Origin: an uncultured Eubacteriales bacterium
GTDB lineage: Bacteria > Bacillota > Clostridia > Oscillospirales > Oscillospiraceae
DNA: 64,000 bases
Direction: 5' to 3'
Assembly: GCA_900545585.1 (NCBI GenBank)
Contig: UQZR01000003.1
Span: 83,093 to 147,092 of the forward strand
Of the stretch, positions 1-8,477 are shown in pieces (within the stretch, counting starts at the first letter, position 1; each line of letters begins with the position of its first letter). A model generated the notes under the pieces. That model worked only from the letters and a program-made list of their open reading frames with translations, was not told the DNA's origin and made no database searches. A program made the position numbers and the translations under genes.

Positions 1-2
1 TT

Positions 3-65
3 GGCGCAGACATCACCATGGTGGACGTGCCCGAGGAGAGCGAGGCCGAATCCCACATCAGCTGA
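3..65 (+). CDS. C-terminal tail of an upstream gene (partial)
   Basis: Twenty codons followed by TGA are open from the left edge in this frame, ending in an acidic stretch (PEESEAESHIS). The tail is too short to assign a family. WalJ-type genes often follow a two-component or YycH/YycI gene, but nothing in these residues identifies one. The stop lies about 90 bases before the walJ start, so the two may be in one operon. Confidence 0.5.
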   Translation, partial: GADITMVDVPEESEAESHIS

Positions 66-158
66 CAGGAGCCAGGACAGCGTTTGCTGCGAGAGGCCGC
101 AGCCTTTGCGGCCTGCTGCGGCAGACGCTGTTATTTTTCCGGAAAGGTACATACCGCT

Positions 159-950
159 TTGATCACCCTACATACACTGGCCAGCGGCTCCGAGGGCAAC
201 AGCCTGCTGGTCTCCGCCGATGGCACCCACCTGCTGGTGGATGCCGGCATCTCCGCCCGCCGCATCAAGCAGTCTCTGGCCCTGCTGGGCCTGACGCCGG
301 ACGACCTGTCCGCCATTCTCATCAGCCACGAGCACACGGACCACACGGCAGGGCTTGCCACCCTCCTGAAGCACCACCCCATCCCGCTGTACGCCACCGG
401 CGGCACGGCCTTCTACCTCCGTCCCCGTCTGCCCCAGCTGGACAGCTGCCTGCGTCCCGTATCCCCTGGCAGCAGCTTTCCCGTGGGCTCTGCACAGGTG
501 ACGGTATTTGCCACCAGCCACGACGCGGGGGAAAGCGTGGACTACCGCGTGGACTGCGGCGACGCCGCCGTGGGCATCCTCACCGACACCGGCTTTGTGC
601 CGGAACCGGCGGCCGCCGCCCTCACCGGCGTGGATCTGCTGGTGTTGGAGAGCAACCACGATGTGGAGTGGCTTCGCTCCGGCCCCTACCCCTACTCCCT
701 GAAACAGCGCATTTTGGGCCAACGCGGCCACCTGTCCAATGAGGACGCCGCTGCCTTTGCCCGCCGCATGGCGGAGTGCGGCACCCGCTGCATCGTCCTG
801 GCCCATCTGAGCCGCGAGAACAACACGCCCCAGCGGGCGCTGGCCGTCATGGAAACGGCCCTGTCCGGTCTGGATGTGACCGTAGAGGTGGCCCCTCGCG
901 GCGAGCTGAGCGCCTGCTACGGAGCGGAGGTGGCACTGTGCAGAAAGTGA
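159..950 (+). CDS. walJ: MBL-fold metallohydrolase, WalJ/YycJ family
   Basis: A 263-residue metallo-beta-lactamase-fold protein. The opening (ITLHTLASGSEGNS) is the N-terminus typical of the YycJ/WalJ family, and the metal motif SHEHTDH (His57, His59, Asp61, His62) is intact. Members are cytoplasmic nucleases or phosphodiesterases linked to the WalRK cell-wall regulon; the substrate is not settled. I chose the TTG at 159 because GGAAAGG lies at 141-147 and the family N-terminus starts there; an upstream TTG at 84 would add 25 residues without family similarity. The end overlaps rlmH by 13 bases, so the two are probably translationally coupled. Confidence 0.85.
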   Translation: MITLHTLASGSEGNSLLVSADGTHLLVDAGISARRIKQSLALLGLTPDDLSAILISHEHTDHTAGLATLLKHHPIPLYATGGTAFYLRPRLPQLDSCLRPVSPGSSFPVGSAQVTVFATSHDAGESVDYRVDCGDAAVGILTDTGFVPEPAAAALTGVDLLVLESNHDVEWLRSGPYPYSLKQRILGQRGHLSNEDAAAFARRMAECGTRCIVLAHLSRENNTPQRALAVMETALSGLDVTVEVAPRGELSACYGAEVALCRK

Positions 951-1420
951 CCGTCCTCTGCGTCGGCAAGCTGAAGGAAAAGTTCTATCTGGAGGCCGCC
1001 GCCGAGTACGCCAAGCGTCTCCAGCGGCTGTGCCGTCTGGAGGTCATTGAGCTGCCGGAGAGCCGTCTGCCCGACGAGCCCTCCCCCGCCGAGATCCGCC
1101 GCGCTTTGCAGACGGAGGCCGCCGCCATCCGCGAAAAGCTGCCCAAGGGCGGCGCGCTGGTGGCCCTGTGCATCGAGGGCAAGCCCTGCTCCAGTGAGGA
1201 GCTGAGCCGCCGCCTGACGGAGCTGGGGGTGCAGGGCAAGACCCAGATCACCTTTCTCATCGGCGGCAGCGTGGGACTGGACGAGAGCCTGAAGCAGCAG
1301 GCCGACTGGCGGCTGAGCATGTCGCCCATGACGTTTCCCCATCACATGGCCCGCATCATGCTGCTGGAGCAGATCTACCGTGCCTACCAGATCGCCGGCG
1401 GCGCAAAATACCACAAATAG
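938..1420 (+). CDS. rlmH: 23S rRNA (pseudouridine1915-N3)-methyltransferase RlmH
   Basis: A SPOUT-class methyltransferase that uses S-adenosylmethionine to methylate pseudouridine 1915 in helix 69 of 23S rRNA. The 160-residue length matches the family (about 159). The glycine-rich knot loop GGSVGLDES, the SMSPMTFPH segment and the C-terminal YRAYQIAGGAKYHK tail are characteristic. The start is GTG at 938, with GGAGCGGAGG just upstream inside the end of walJ. The gene lies between walJ and a small DUF2007 gene in one apparent operon; rlmH next to walJ is a common Firmicutes arrangement. Confidence 0.93.
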   Translation: MQKVTVLCVGKLKEKFYLEAAAEYAKRLQRLCRLEVIELPESRLPDEPSPAEIRRALQTEAAAIREKLPKGGALVALCIEGKPCSSEELSRRLTELGVQGKTQITFLIGGSVGLDESLKQQADWRLSMSPMTFPHHMARIMLLEQIYRAYQIAGGAKYHK

Positions 1421-1432
1421 GAGGTCTCACCC

Positions 1433-1735
1433 ATGGAAAACTGGAGCTTTACCGGCCGTCCCGATGTGCCCGCGTGGCCCAAAGACGAGTCCGGCCGCGA
1501 CGAAAAGGCCGCGCTGCTGAGGCAGACCTTTGACTCCCCCGCCGACGCCGACACCGTCATCTCCCTGCTGTCGGCCTACGGCGTCCCCTGCTTCAAATAC
1601 TACGACCGCGAGGGCGGCGCCGGTAAGGTCATCAACGGCTTCTCCGGCTTCGGCGTCAGCCTGTATGTCCCCGCCTCCCGTCTGGAGGAGGCCCGGGACA
1701 TTCTGAATGCCACCCCCGTGGAAAGTGACGAGTAA
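1433..1735 (+). CDS. DUF2007-like small protein
   Basis: A 100-residue soluble protein. Its central pattern (FDSPADADTVISLLSAYGVPCFKYYDREGG, then GVSLYVPASRLEEARDIL) matches the small ferredoxin-like DUF2007 family, also labelled putative signal-transducing protein. No enzymatic residues can be named. It starts 12 bases after rlmH behind a clear GGAGG and precedes the phosphohexomutase, so it is probably co-transcribed with both. Its function is unknown. Confidence 0.7.
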   Translation: MENWSFTGRPDVPAWPKDESGRDEKAALLRQTFDSPADADTVISLLSAYGVPCFKYYDREGGAGKVINGFSGFGVSLYVPASRLEEARDILNATPVESDE

Positions 1736-1765
1736 GTGCATAAAAATCCGGAAAGGAGTACCGAT

Positions 1766-3493
1766 ATGAACTACAAACAGGAATACGAGCGCTGGCTCCG
1801 CAGCGACGCCCTCTCCCCCGCCGAGCGTGCGGAGCTGGAGAGCATCGCCGGCGACGAAAAGGAGATCGAAAACCGCTTCTACGGTCCGTTGGAGTTCGGC
1901 ACCGCCGGTCTGCGGGGCACCATGAAGGTGGGCCTGCACCAGATGAACATCCACGTCATCCGCTGGGCCACTCAGGGCTTCGCCAACGTCATCGCCGCCG
2001 AGGGTGAGGCCGCCAAAAAGAAGGGCGTGGCCATCTGCATGGACTGCCGCAACAACAATATGCTGTTCTCCCACGCCGCCGCCGAGGTCTGTGCCGGCAA
2101 CGGCATCCACGTCCGCATTTTCGAGTCCCTGCGGCCCACGCCGGAGCTGAGCTTCGCCGTCCGCTACTACGGCTGTCAGGCGGGCATCAACGTCACCGCC
2201 AGCCACAACCCCAAGGAGTACAACGGTTATAAGGTCTACTGGTCCGACGGCGCCCAGCTGCCGCCCCAGCACGCCGACGCCATCGCCGCCCAGCTGGAAA
2301 AGATCGACATCTTCACCGGCGTGAAGCGCATGGACTTCGAGGAGGCGGTGCAGGCCGGTCTCATCGAGATCATGGGCGAGGAGACGGACCGCGCCTTTAT
2401 GAAAGAGGTCATGGACATGGTCAACGACCGCGAGTCCATGTCCAAGGTAGCCGACACCTTCAAGGTGGTCTACACCCCGTTCCACGGCTGCGGCTGGAAG
2501 CTGGTGCCGGAAGCCCTGCGGGGTCTGGGCGTCAAGCACCTGTACTGCGTGGAGCAGCAGATGGTGCTGGACGGCAACTTCCCCACCGTGGCCTCCCCCA
2601 ATCCCGAGAATCCCGAGGGCTTTTATCTGGCCATCGAACTGGCGGACAAGGTCGGCGCCGACTTCATTCTGGGCACCGATCCCGACAGTGACCGCGTGGG
2701 CATCATGGTCCGCGACCATACCGGAAAGTTCGTGGCCGTCACCGGCAACCAGACCGGCGTGCTGCTGCTGGATTACCTGATCGGTGCGCTGCGCCGCGCC
2801 GGGAAAATGCCGGAAAAGCCGGTGTTTCTGAAGTCTATCGTCACCACCAACATGGCCCGCACCGTGGCCGAGGCCAACGGCGTTACCTGCTGCGACACCT
2901 TCACCGGCTTTAAGTTTATGGCCGAGAAAAAGGCGGAGCTGGAGTCCTCCGGTCAGGGTGAGGTCATTCTGTCCTACGAGGAGAGCTACGGCTATATGAT
3001 GGGCGACTACGTCCGCGACAAGGACGCCGTCACCGCGTCTCTCATCATCACCGAGATGGCGGGCTGGTACGCCGCCCAGGGCATGACCCTCTACGATGCG
3101 CTGCAGGCCCTGTACGTCAAGTACGGCTGGTACGGTGAAAAGACCCACAATCTGGTGATGCCCGGTGTGGACGGGCTGGAGAAGATGGCCGCACTGATGA
3201 AGCATCTGCGCCAGACGCCTCCCGCTGACATCGCCGGGGTGGCCGTCACCGTCCGCAAGGACTATGCCGACGGAACCGCAACCGATTGCGCCACAGGGGT
3301 TTCCAGCCCCATGGAGCTTCAAGGAAGCAACGTGCTGCGCTACGAGCTGGCCGATGGCACCACCATTCTGGTGCGCCCCTCCGGCACAGAGCCCAAGATC
3401 AAGATCTACATCCTCACCCGCGGCAAGGACGCAGCGGAGCGGGACGCCAACCTCGTCAAATACTCCGCATGGGTGGAGACCCTGGTCAGGTAA
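1766..3493 (+). CDS. alpha-D-phosphohexomutase (phosphoglucomutase/phosphomannomutase)
   Basis: A 575-residue member of the alpha-D-phosphohexomutase family, which moves phosphate between C1 and C6 of glucose or mannose phosphates and so feeds glycogen and cell-surface sugar synthesis. Visible landmarks in order are the phosphoserine loop TASHNPKEYNGYK, the metal-binding DPDSDR, the sugar-specificity region with GFKFM and YEESYGY, and the phosphate-binding RPSGTEPKIK. The size fits the large PgcA-like branch common in Firmicutes. The start is ATG at 1766, 6 bases after AAAGGAGTA; an upstream start at 1736 has no better site. A bidirectional terminator follows. Glucose versus mannose preference cannot be read from sequence. 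Confidence 0.88.
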   Translation: MNYKQEYERWLRSDALSPAERAELESIAGDEKEIENRFYGPLEFGTAGLRGTMKVGLHQMNIHVIRWATQGFANVIAAEGEAAKKKGVAICMDCRNNNMLFSHAAAEVCAGNGIHVRIFESLRPTPELSFAVRYYGCQAGINVTASHNPKEYNGYKVYWSDGAQLPPQHADAIAAQLEKIDIFTGVKRMDFEEAVQAGLIEIMGEETDRAFMKEVMDMVNDRESMSKVADTFKVVYTPFHGCGWKLVPEALRGLGVKHLYCVEQQMVLDGNFPTVASPNPENPEGFYLAIELADKVGADFILGTDPDSDRVGIMVRDHTGKFVAVTGNQTGVLLLDYLIGALRRAGKMPEKPVFLKSIVTTNMARTVAEANGVTCCDTFTGFKFMAEKKAELESSGQGEVILSYEESYGYMMGDYVRDKDAVTASLIITEMAGWYAAQGMTLYDALQALYVKYGWYGEKTHNLVMPGVDGLEKMAALMKHLRQTPPADIAGVAVTVRKDYADGTATDCATGVSSPMELQGSNVLRYELADGTTILVRPSGTEPKIKIYILTRGKDAAERDANLVKYSAWVETLVR

Positions 3494-3552
3494 CAGCGGC
3501 GCGTCCCTTTTGACCCCCGATTTTCGTAAAAAAGAACTGCATGATGAAGAAA

Positions 3553-3584
3553 AAAAGAGACTGGGAACTTTCCCAGTCTCTTTT
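3553..3584. terminator. bidirectional rho-independent terminator
   Basis: A 14-bp perfect stem (AAAAGAGACTGGGA with its complement) with a 4-base loop, A-rich on the left and T-rich on the right, sits between the convergent phosphohexomutase and DegV genes. It can serve both strands. Confidence 0.85.
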
Positions 3585-3606
3585 CTGCGTTTTTTTGCTG
3601 AACCGG

Positions 3607-4464
3607 TTATCTCCAGATCTCGCTGTAGAAGTAAACGGCCAGCATACCCGGGCCCACATGTGCGCCGGTGACAGGTTCATGACACACGGTGAGGATCTCT
3701 CCGGTGCAGCCCACCTGCCGCAGCTTGGTGGCCACCACCAGCGCGTCCGCCGGAGAACCGGCGTGGGAGATGCCCACGGGGGCGCTGCGGTCCTCCACCA
3801 TCTGGTCGTACAGCTTCACCAGCTCCTCGATGCCGGCCTTCTTGCCGCGGACCTTGGAGAGCATCACGATCTTGCCCTCCTCGTCGCCCTCGAGGATGGG
3901 TTTGATCTGCAGCAGCGTACCGGCCAGCGCCGCACCGCCGGAGATGCGGCCGCCCTTGCGCAGGAACTTCAGCTCGTCCACCATAAAGTGCTGGCGCATC
4001 TTGCCGCACAGCTCCTCACAGCGGACCTCGATCTCCTCGATGACGCGGCCCTCCGCCGCCAGCTTGGCAGCCGCCAGCACGATGAGGCCTTCGCCCAGGG
4101 ACGCGCCCCGGCTGTTCAGCACGCGGATCTTCCGGTCCGGATACTCCTCGGCCAGTTCCTTGGCCACCAGCCCCACGCCCCAGCAGGTACCGCTGACGCC
4201 GCCGGAGAGGCCGATGTACAGCACATCGTCGCCGTTTTTCAGATGCGGCTCCATTTCCCGCCGGGCGGCGTCCGGTGTAACCATGGAGGTCTGCACCACG
4301 GCGCCGTGCCGCATGGCCTCGTAAAAGCTGCGGCCATCGAACTCCGCGTTGATATCCGCCGGCTGACCGTCTATGGTGTAGGTCAGGCAAAGCTCACCGA
4401 TGCCGTACTGCTCCAGCAGGTGCTTGGGCAGGTTTGCCGCGTTGTCGGTCATAATACGTACCAT
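3607..4464 (-). CDS. DegV family fatty-acid-binding protein
   Basis: A 285-residue DegV/FakB-type protein. These bind a fatty acid, and FakB members present it to the FakA kinase for phosphorylation; whether this copy works with a FakA is unknown. The N-terminal VRIMTDNAANLP, the central GLSGGVSGT, and KFLRKGGRISG followed by KPILEGDEEGKIVMLSKVRGKKAGIEEL match the family. The start is ATG at 4464 with AAGGAGAAC upstream. It lies 29 bases downstream of the SGNH hydrolase gene and is probably read from the same promoter. Confidence 0.88.
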   Translation of the reverse strand: MVRIMTDNAANLPKHLLEQYGIGELCLTYTIDGQPADINAEFDGRSFYEAMRHGAVVQTSMVTPDAARREMEPHLKNGDDVLYIGLSGGVSGTCWGVGLVAKELAEEYPDRKIRVLNSRGASLGEGLIVLAAAKLAAEGRVIEEIEVRCEELCGKMRQHFMVDELKFLRKGGRISGGAALAGTLLQIKPILEGDEEGKIVMLSKVRGKKAGIEELVKLYDQMVEDRSAPVGISHAGSPADALVVATKLRQVGCTGEILTVCHEPVTGAHVGPGMLAVYFYSEIWR

Positions 4465-4493
4465 AACAGTGTTCTCCTTTTTGCTTTCGCATA

Positions 4494-5174
4494 CTATGCC
4501 AGCTGCGGCACGACCCACTGGGCCAGCGTGTCAAACAGCTGCCGGTATCCCGGCATGGTCAGGTGGATGCCATCCGCCGAAATGAGCTCCGACAGATCCC
4601 GCTGCGGCAGGAAACGGCGGCGCACGTCGATCAGCGGCAGACCCTCGCGCATGGCGAAGGAGGCCACCGTGTCGGAATACAGCTCCTGATGCCGATAGAT
4701 GCAGCCCACATCGCCCAGCCAGCGCATGATACTGTCTCGGCTGAGGCCGCCCCTACAAATATAGTCCAAATAACGAGCGCCGTCAATAGGCGGAAGTGTC
4801 ATCAGCACCGGCTGCACCCCCACGCGGGCCAATTCCGTTACCGTCTGCTTCAATTTGGACAGAAATTCCGGCAGCTCCGTGCGGGGCCTGTGGTCCCCCT
4901 CTGGGTCGGCGGCGATGCTGGCCCAGTCGAAATCACTGTCGTTGCCGCCGTAGGCCACCAGCGCCCAGCGGGCGTCCATACCACGGGCCACGTCGTGCTC
5001 CACCAGCGAGAGTCCCTTGCTGATGGTGGAGCCCATCTTGGCGCGGTTTACCACCTCCAGCCGCTCCGTGGGGTACTGGGCCATGACCTCCGAAAGATGA
5101 AAATGATAGCGCATGGCGGCGTCCGGCACCGTGGCCTTCAGCAGCGAATCTCCATAGATATAAGCACGCTCCAT
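4494..5174 (-). CDS. SGNH/GDSL-type hydrolase
   Basis: A 226-residue SGNH-fold esterase or lipase. Block I is IYGDSLL with the nucleophilic Ser near residue 9, block III is YGGNDSD, and the catalytic Asp-His pair is in SADGIHLT near the C-terminus. There is no signal peptide, so it is probably cytoplasmic; the substrate is unknown. The start is ATG at 5174 after GGAGGGC. A sigma-A promoter lies just upstream. Codons around 4737-4760 coincide with a REP-like sequence, so this stretch of the protein (ICRGGLSRD) may be a REP-derived insertion. Confidence 0.82.
   Translation of the reverse strand: MERAYIYGDSLLKATVPDAAMRYHFHLSEVMAQYPTERLEVVNRAKMGSTISKGLSLVEHDVARGMDARWALVAYGGNDSDFDWASIAADPEGDHRPRTELPEFLSKLKQTVTELARVGVQPVLMTLPPIDGARYLDYICRGGLSRDSIMRWLGDVGCIYRHQELYSDTVASFAMREGLPLIDVRRRFLPQRDLSELISADGIHLTMPGYRQLFDTLAQWVVPQLA
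4737..4760 (-). repeat. partial REP-like sequence inside a coding region
   Basis: Read on the minus strand this is TTGTAGGGGCGGCCTCAGCC plus neighbours. It shares the TTGTAGGGGCGGC head and a short GGC/GCC stem with the two REP-like sequences inside the RAYT gene at 31.5-31.7 kb. It lies in frame within the SGNH hydrolase gene. The call rests on that local similarity only. Confidence 0.4.
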
Positions 5175-5203
5175 GATCTGCCCTCCTTGACGTCTTTTTA
5201 CAT

Positions 5204-5232
5204 AATATAGCATATTAGATTTCCTGCGTCAA
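5204..5232 (-). promoter_or_regulatory. sigma-A promoter of the SGNH hydrolase-degV operon
   Basis: On the minus strand, TTGACG and TATATT are separated by 17 bases, about 30 bases upstream of the SGNH hydrolase start. Confidence 0.7.
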
Positions 5233-5253
5233 GGTATTCGTTACACGTTTTTC

Positions 5254-5282
5254 TTGTCAGCTGCGGCATCTTGTGATATAGT
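5254..5282 (+). promoter_or_regulatory. sigma-A promoter of the DUF1836 gene
   Basis: TTGTCA and TATAGT are separated by 17 bases, ending 31 bases before the DUF1836 start. It is arranged back to back with the SGNH hydrolase promoter. Confidence 0.7.
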
Positions 5283-5313
5283 GTATTACGTTCACTGACA
5301 AGGAGGCGTCTTT

Positions 5314-5922
5314 ATGCAATACGACAAAAGTCTTGTGGCCCATAAGCTGCTGCGCTGGGACAAGTTCATCACCGATTACCATCTGCCGGAGTGGAACTCC
5401 ATCCCCGATTTCGGCCTGTATATGGATCAGGTCATCGTGCTGCTGGAGCAGTATCTCAGCTTCATCCCCACGCCGGCGGGGGCCAAGGAGCATATCGTCA
5501 CCTCCGCCACCATCAACAACTACGTGCGGCTGAAGATCATGCCCGCGCCGGTGAAGCGGAAGTATCATCGGGTACACATCGCCTATCTGGTGATGATCCT
5601 GACCATGAAGCAGAGTCTCAGCATCAGCGACGTGCAGAAGGTCATCCCGCCGATGGACAGCAGCGAGGATGAGGTGCTGTCTGTCTATGAGGACTACTCG
5701 GAGAAGTTCCGGCGGCTGGCGCTGTTTTTCAACCAGCAGGTGCAGTCCGCCGCAGAGGGCGTCCGCAGCACGGAGCAGAGCAGCGACAACGCCGTGGAAC
5801 TGCTGGTCATTGAGAGCGCCCTGATCGCGGGCTTTTCCAAAATTCTGGCGGAGAAGCTCATCCGTCTGTGCGGCGCGGACACGGAGGATGTACTGGCGGC
5901 GGAACAGGCCAAAGAGGAATAA
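5314..5922 (+). CDS. DUF1836 domain-containing protein
   Basis: A 202-residue protein whose N-terminal 110 residues carry the DUF1836 pattern: WNSIPDFGLYMDQVIVLLEQYLSF, TSATINNYVRLKIMPAPVKRKY, and HIAYLVMILTMKQSLSISDVQKV. The TINNYVRLK segment resembles a MerR-type winged helix, so DNA binding is a reasonable inference. The C-terminal half is helical and contains SSDNAVELLVIESALIAGFSKILAEKL. It is a single gene with its own promoter and terminator. The regulated target is unknown. Confidence 0.82.
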   Translation: MQYDKSLVAHKLLRWDKFITDYHLPEWNSIPDFGLYMDQVIVLLEQYLSFIPTPAGAKEHIVTSATINNYVRLKIMPAPVKRKYHRVHIAYLVMILTMKQSLSISDVQKVIPPMDSSEDEVLSVYEDYSEKFRRLALFFNQQVQSAAEGVRSTEQSSDNAVELLVIESALIAGFSKILAEKLIRLCGADTEDVLAAEQAKEE

Positions 5923-5949
5923 AAAGAGAGGGCTGCGCCCTCTCTTTTT
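5921..5949. terminator. bidirectional terminator
   Basis: A 13-bp stem (AAAAAGAGAGGGC and its complement) closes on a 3-base loop between the convergent DUF1836 and sugar-transferase genes. It overlaps the DUF1836 stop codon. Confidence 0.85.
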
Positions 5950-7337
5950 TATTTGCCGCGTTTGTTGACCTTCTCCTTGTTGAACATGCAGAAGGCCGTC
6001 ATGATGAGGATGCGCAGGTCAAAGGCCGGCGTCCAGTTTTCGATATAGTACAGGTCGTACTCGATGCGCTTTTTGATGGATGTGTCGCCCCGCAGGCCGT
6101 TGACCTGCGCCCAGCCGGTGATGCCGGGCCGCACCTGATGCTTTACCATATAGCGGGGGATCTCCTCCTTGAACTGCTCCACGAAGAAGGGCAGCTCCGG
6201 CCGGGGGCCGATGAGGCTCATGTCGCCCTTGAGGACGTTGAAGAACTGGGGCAGCTCATCCACAGAGCACTTGCGGATCAGGGAGCCGAACCAGGTCTTG
6301 CGGTCGTCCACGTTTTTGCTCCAGCCGGTGTTTTCGCTGCTGTTCACCCGCATGGAGCGGAATTTGTACATGTAAAAGTTCTTTTTGTCCTTGCCCACAC
6401 GCTCCTGCCTGAAAATGATGGGGCCGGGGGAGGACAGCTTCACGCCGATGGCGGCGATCAGCATCAGCGGCGAGGTCAGAATGATGAGTACCAGAGAGCA
6501 GATGATATCCGCCGCCCGCTTGAGGAAGGCGTTGCCCAGATTGTCCAGCGGAATACGGCGCAGGTTGATGAGCGGCAGGCCGTTGACGCTGTCGAACTGG
6601 GGGTTTGCGGGCATGTAGCGCACGTAGGACGGCACCACGGACAGCTTGGTACCGTCCTTTTCGCAGGCGTTGATGATGCGGCCCATCCAGCGGCCTTCCT
6701 CGGTGGGCAGGGCCACCACCACCTCGTCCGGCTTCTCGCTGGCGAAGATGGCGTCCAGCTCCTCGTAGCTGCCGCAATAGGGCAGGGCATCCCAGCAGCC
6801 GCGCTCGGCCACGTAGCCGATGACCCGAAAGCCCAGGTTCTTATCCATGGCGACGCGGGTCAGGTACGCCTCCGCGCCCTCGCCGTGCCCCACCAGCAGC
6901 ACCCGCTTCTGGTTGTAGCCCATGGCGCGGCAGCGCCGCAGCAGCAGGCGCATGGCGGCGCGTTTGCCGGTGAGCAGCAGGGTACTGACGGCGTAGAAGA
7001 ACACCACCGTCCAACGGGAGGTCTCGCCGAGGCGCAGCACGTAGATGGCAGCCATGACGATCAGCGACACCAGCAGCTCCAGCGCCGCTACGCGGCTGGC
7101 CTCCACATGGAAGCGCACGGTACGAAACGACTCGTACAGCCCTGCCACAGCGAACACCGCCAGCGTCAGGGCCGCGGCCACCACGCCCAGCCAGATATAG
7201 TAGTTCAGGGGCATGCCCCTCACGCCGCGGAACAGGCTGAAGCGCAGCCAATAGGACACCAGCATGGCCAGAAATACGGCCAGTCCATCGGTAAAGACGT
7301 GCAGCTGGTTGAGCAGACGTTGATTTTCCCGCATCAT
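5949..7337 (-). CDS. polyprenyl-phosphate sugar phosphotransferase (exopolysaccharide initiation)
   Basis: A 462-residue polyisoprenyl-phosphate hexose-1-phosphate transferase that starts exopolysaccharide repeat units on undecaprenyl phosphate at the cytoplasmic membrane. Residues 1-130 hold four or five transmembrane helices, followed by a CoA-binding-like Rossmann region (KRVLLVGHGEGAEAYLTRV). The C-terminal catalytic domain begins with KRAADIICSLVLIILTSPLMLIAAIGVKLSSPGPIIFRQERVG and contains FRSMR, SVDELPQFFNVLKGDMSLIGPRPE and RPGITGWAQVNG, all signatures of the WcaJ/PglC-type fold. The start ATG overlaps the TGA of the glycosyltransferase (ATGA), so translation is coupled. It is the last gene of a three-gene operon. 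Confidence 0.92.
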   Translation of the reverse strand: MMRENQRLLNQLHVFTDGLAVFLAMLVSYWLRFSLFRGVRGMPLNYYIWLGVVAAALTLAVFAVAGLYESFRTVRFHVEASRVAALELLVSLIVMAAIYVLRLGETSRWTVVFFYAVSTLLLTGKRAAMRLLLRRCRAMGYNQKRVLLVGHGEGAEAYLTRVAMDKNLGFRVIGYVAERGCWDALPYCGSYEELDAIFASEKPDEVVVALPTEEGRWMGRIINACEKDGTKLSVVPSYVRYMPANPQFDSVNGLPLINLRRIPLDNLGNAFLKRAADIICSLVLIILTSPLMLIAAIGVKLSSPGPIIFRQERVGKDKKNFYMYKFRSMRVNSSENTGWSKNVDDRKTWFGSLIRKCSVDELPQFFNVLKGDMSLIGPRPELPFFVEQFKEEIPRYMVKHQVRPGITGWAQVNGLRGDTSIKKRIEYDLYYIENWTPAFDLRILIMTAFCMFNKEKVNKRGK

Positions 7338-8446
7338 CGCGTTTTTCCCTCCATGACAGACAGATAGCGGTCCATCACCTGCGGCAGCACCGCGTCCAGC
7401 GCGTAGCGCTGCATCTTCTCCCGTCCGGCCTGTCCCAGCTCCGCCCGCAGGGCGGCGTCGGACACCAGACGCTCCACGGCGGCGGCAAAGGCTTTGGCGT
7501 CGCCGTAGGGGTACAGCAGGCCGTTTTCCGGCCCGATCAGGTCGGTGTGGCCCTTGACGGCGCTGGCCACCGCGGGCAGGCCGCAGGCCATGGCCTCCAT
7601 GATGTTGAAGGGCAGTCCCTCCGACCGGCTGGAGGATACGGCGATATCCGCCGCCGCCAGCCACCGGGGCATGTCGTGGACTTGCCCGGGAAATACCGTG
7701 CGGTCCGCGACGCCCAGCGAAGCCGCCTGAGCGCGGCAGTCATCCAGCAGGGCGCCGCTGCCGGGCAGCAGGAGCTTCACGTTTTCCGGCAGGCCGGGCA
7801 GGGCCTCCAGCAGGGTATGCTGGCTCTTGCGGCCGGAGAATTCCGCCGCGTACAGCAGGGCCACATCGCCCTCCGACAGGCCCAGCCTGTCCCGCATGGT
7901 GCGCCGTGCGTCCGGCGCGGTGCGGAAGCGGGTGAGGTCTACACCCATGCCGGGGATCTCCTCCACACGGGGCGCGGCACGGTGGGCCATGGCCCAGCGG
8001 GTATCCCAGGCGTTCATGGTCAGGAGCAGGTCCGTCTGGGGCGCGGTCATGGTCTCCGCCCTGGTCAGGAGGCCCCGCTTCAGCCCCGAGGTCTCGTCGT
8101 CGAAGAGGTAGCCGTGGACCACGTTGATGAGCTTCGGGCGGTGCTTCAGGCCCCGAAGGGCCCAGCGGGTGAAGAACGCCGCCAGTGACGTATGGGTGAT
8201 GATGAGGTCGTACTGCTGCCGGGTCACCATGGCCCGCAGCTGGGACGCCGCCTGAAAATTAGCAGGCGAGGACATCTTCTTCTCCAGCGGCAGCGACACC
8301 GCCCCGTCGGCAAAGGGGATGTCGCGGACGGGGCCGCCGCAGGCCACCTCCACCTGCCAGCCCAGCTCGCGGAAGCGGCGCAGGTAGGGCAGGTGGAAGT
8401 TGAGAATATGGGAAAATGTGGAGGCTGTGTACAGCACGGACGGCAT
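7334..8446 (-). CDS. family 4 glycosyltransferase
   Basis: A 370-residue GT-B glycosyltransferase. The N-terminal half has SFSHILNFHLPYLRRFRELGW-type acceptor-side features. The C-terminal half has LLYAAEFSGRKSQHTLLEALP, the donor-binding SSRSEGLPFNIMEAMACGLPAVAS with the EX7E motif typical of GT4, and GLLYPYGDAKAFAAAV. It probably adds the second or a later sugar to the lipid-linked unit made by its neighbour. The start is ATG at 8446, 7 bases after AAAGGAGGAC. The donor sugar cannot be deduced. Confidence 0.9.
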   Translation of the reverse strand: MPSVLYTASTFSHILNFHLPYLRRFRELGWQVEVACGGPVRDIPFADGAVSLPLEKKMSSPANFQAASQLRAMVTRQQYDLIITHTSLAAFFTRWALRGLKHRPKLINVVHGYLFDDETSGLKRGLLTRAETMTAPQTDLLLTMNAWDTRWAMAHRAAPRVEEIPGMGVDLTRFRTAPDARRTMRDRLGLSEGDVALLYAAEFSGRKSQHTLLEALPGLPENVKLLLPGSGALLDDCRAQAASLGVADRTVFPGQVHDMPRWLAAADIAVSSSRSEGLPFNIMEAMACGLPAVASAVKGHTDLIGPENGLLYPYGDAKAFAAAVERLVSDAALRAELGQAGREKMQRYALDAVLPQVMDRYLSVMEGKTR

Positions 8447-8477
8447 AGGCGTCCTCCTTTCACCGGAGCGGGGCGGC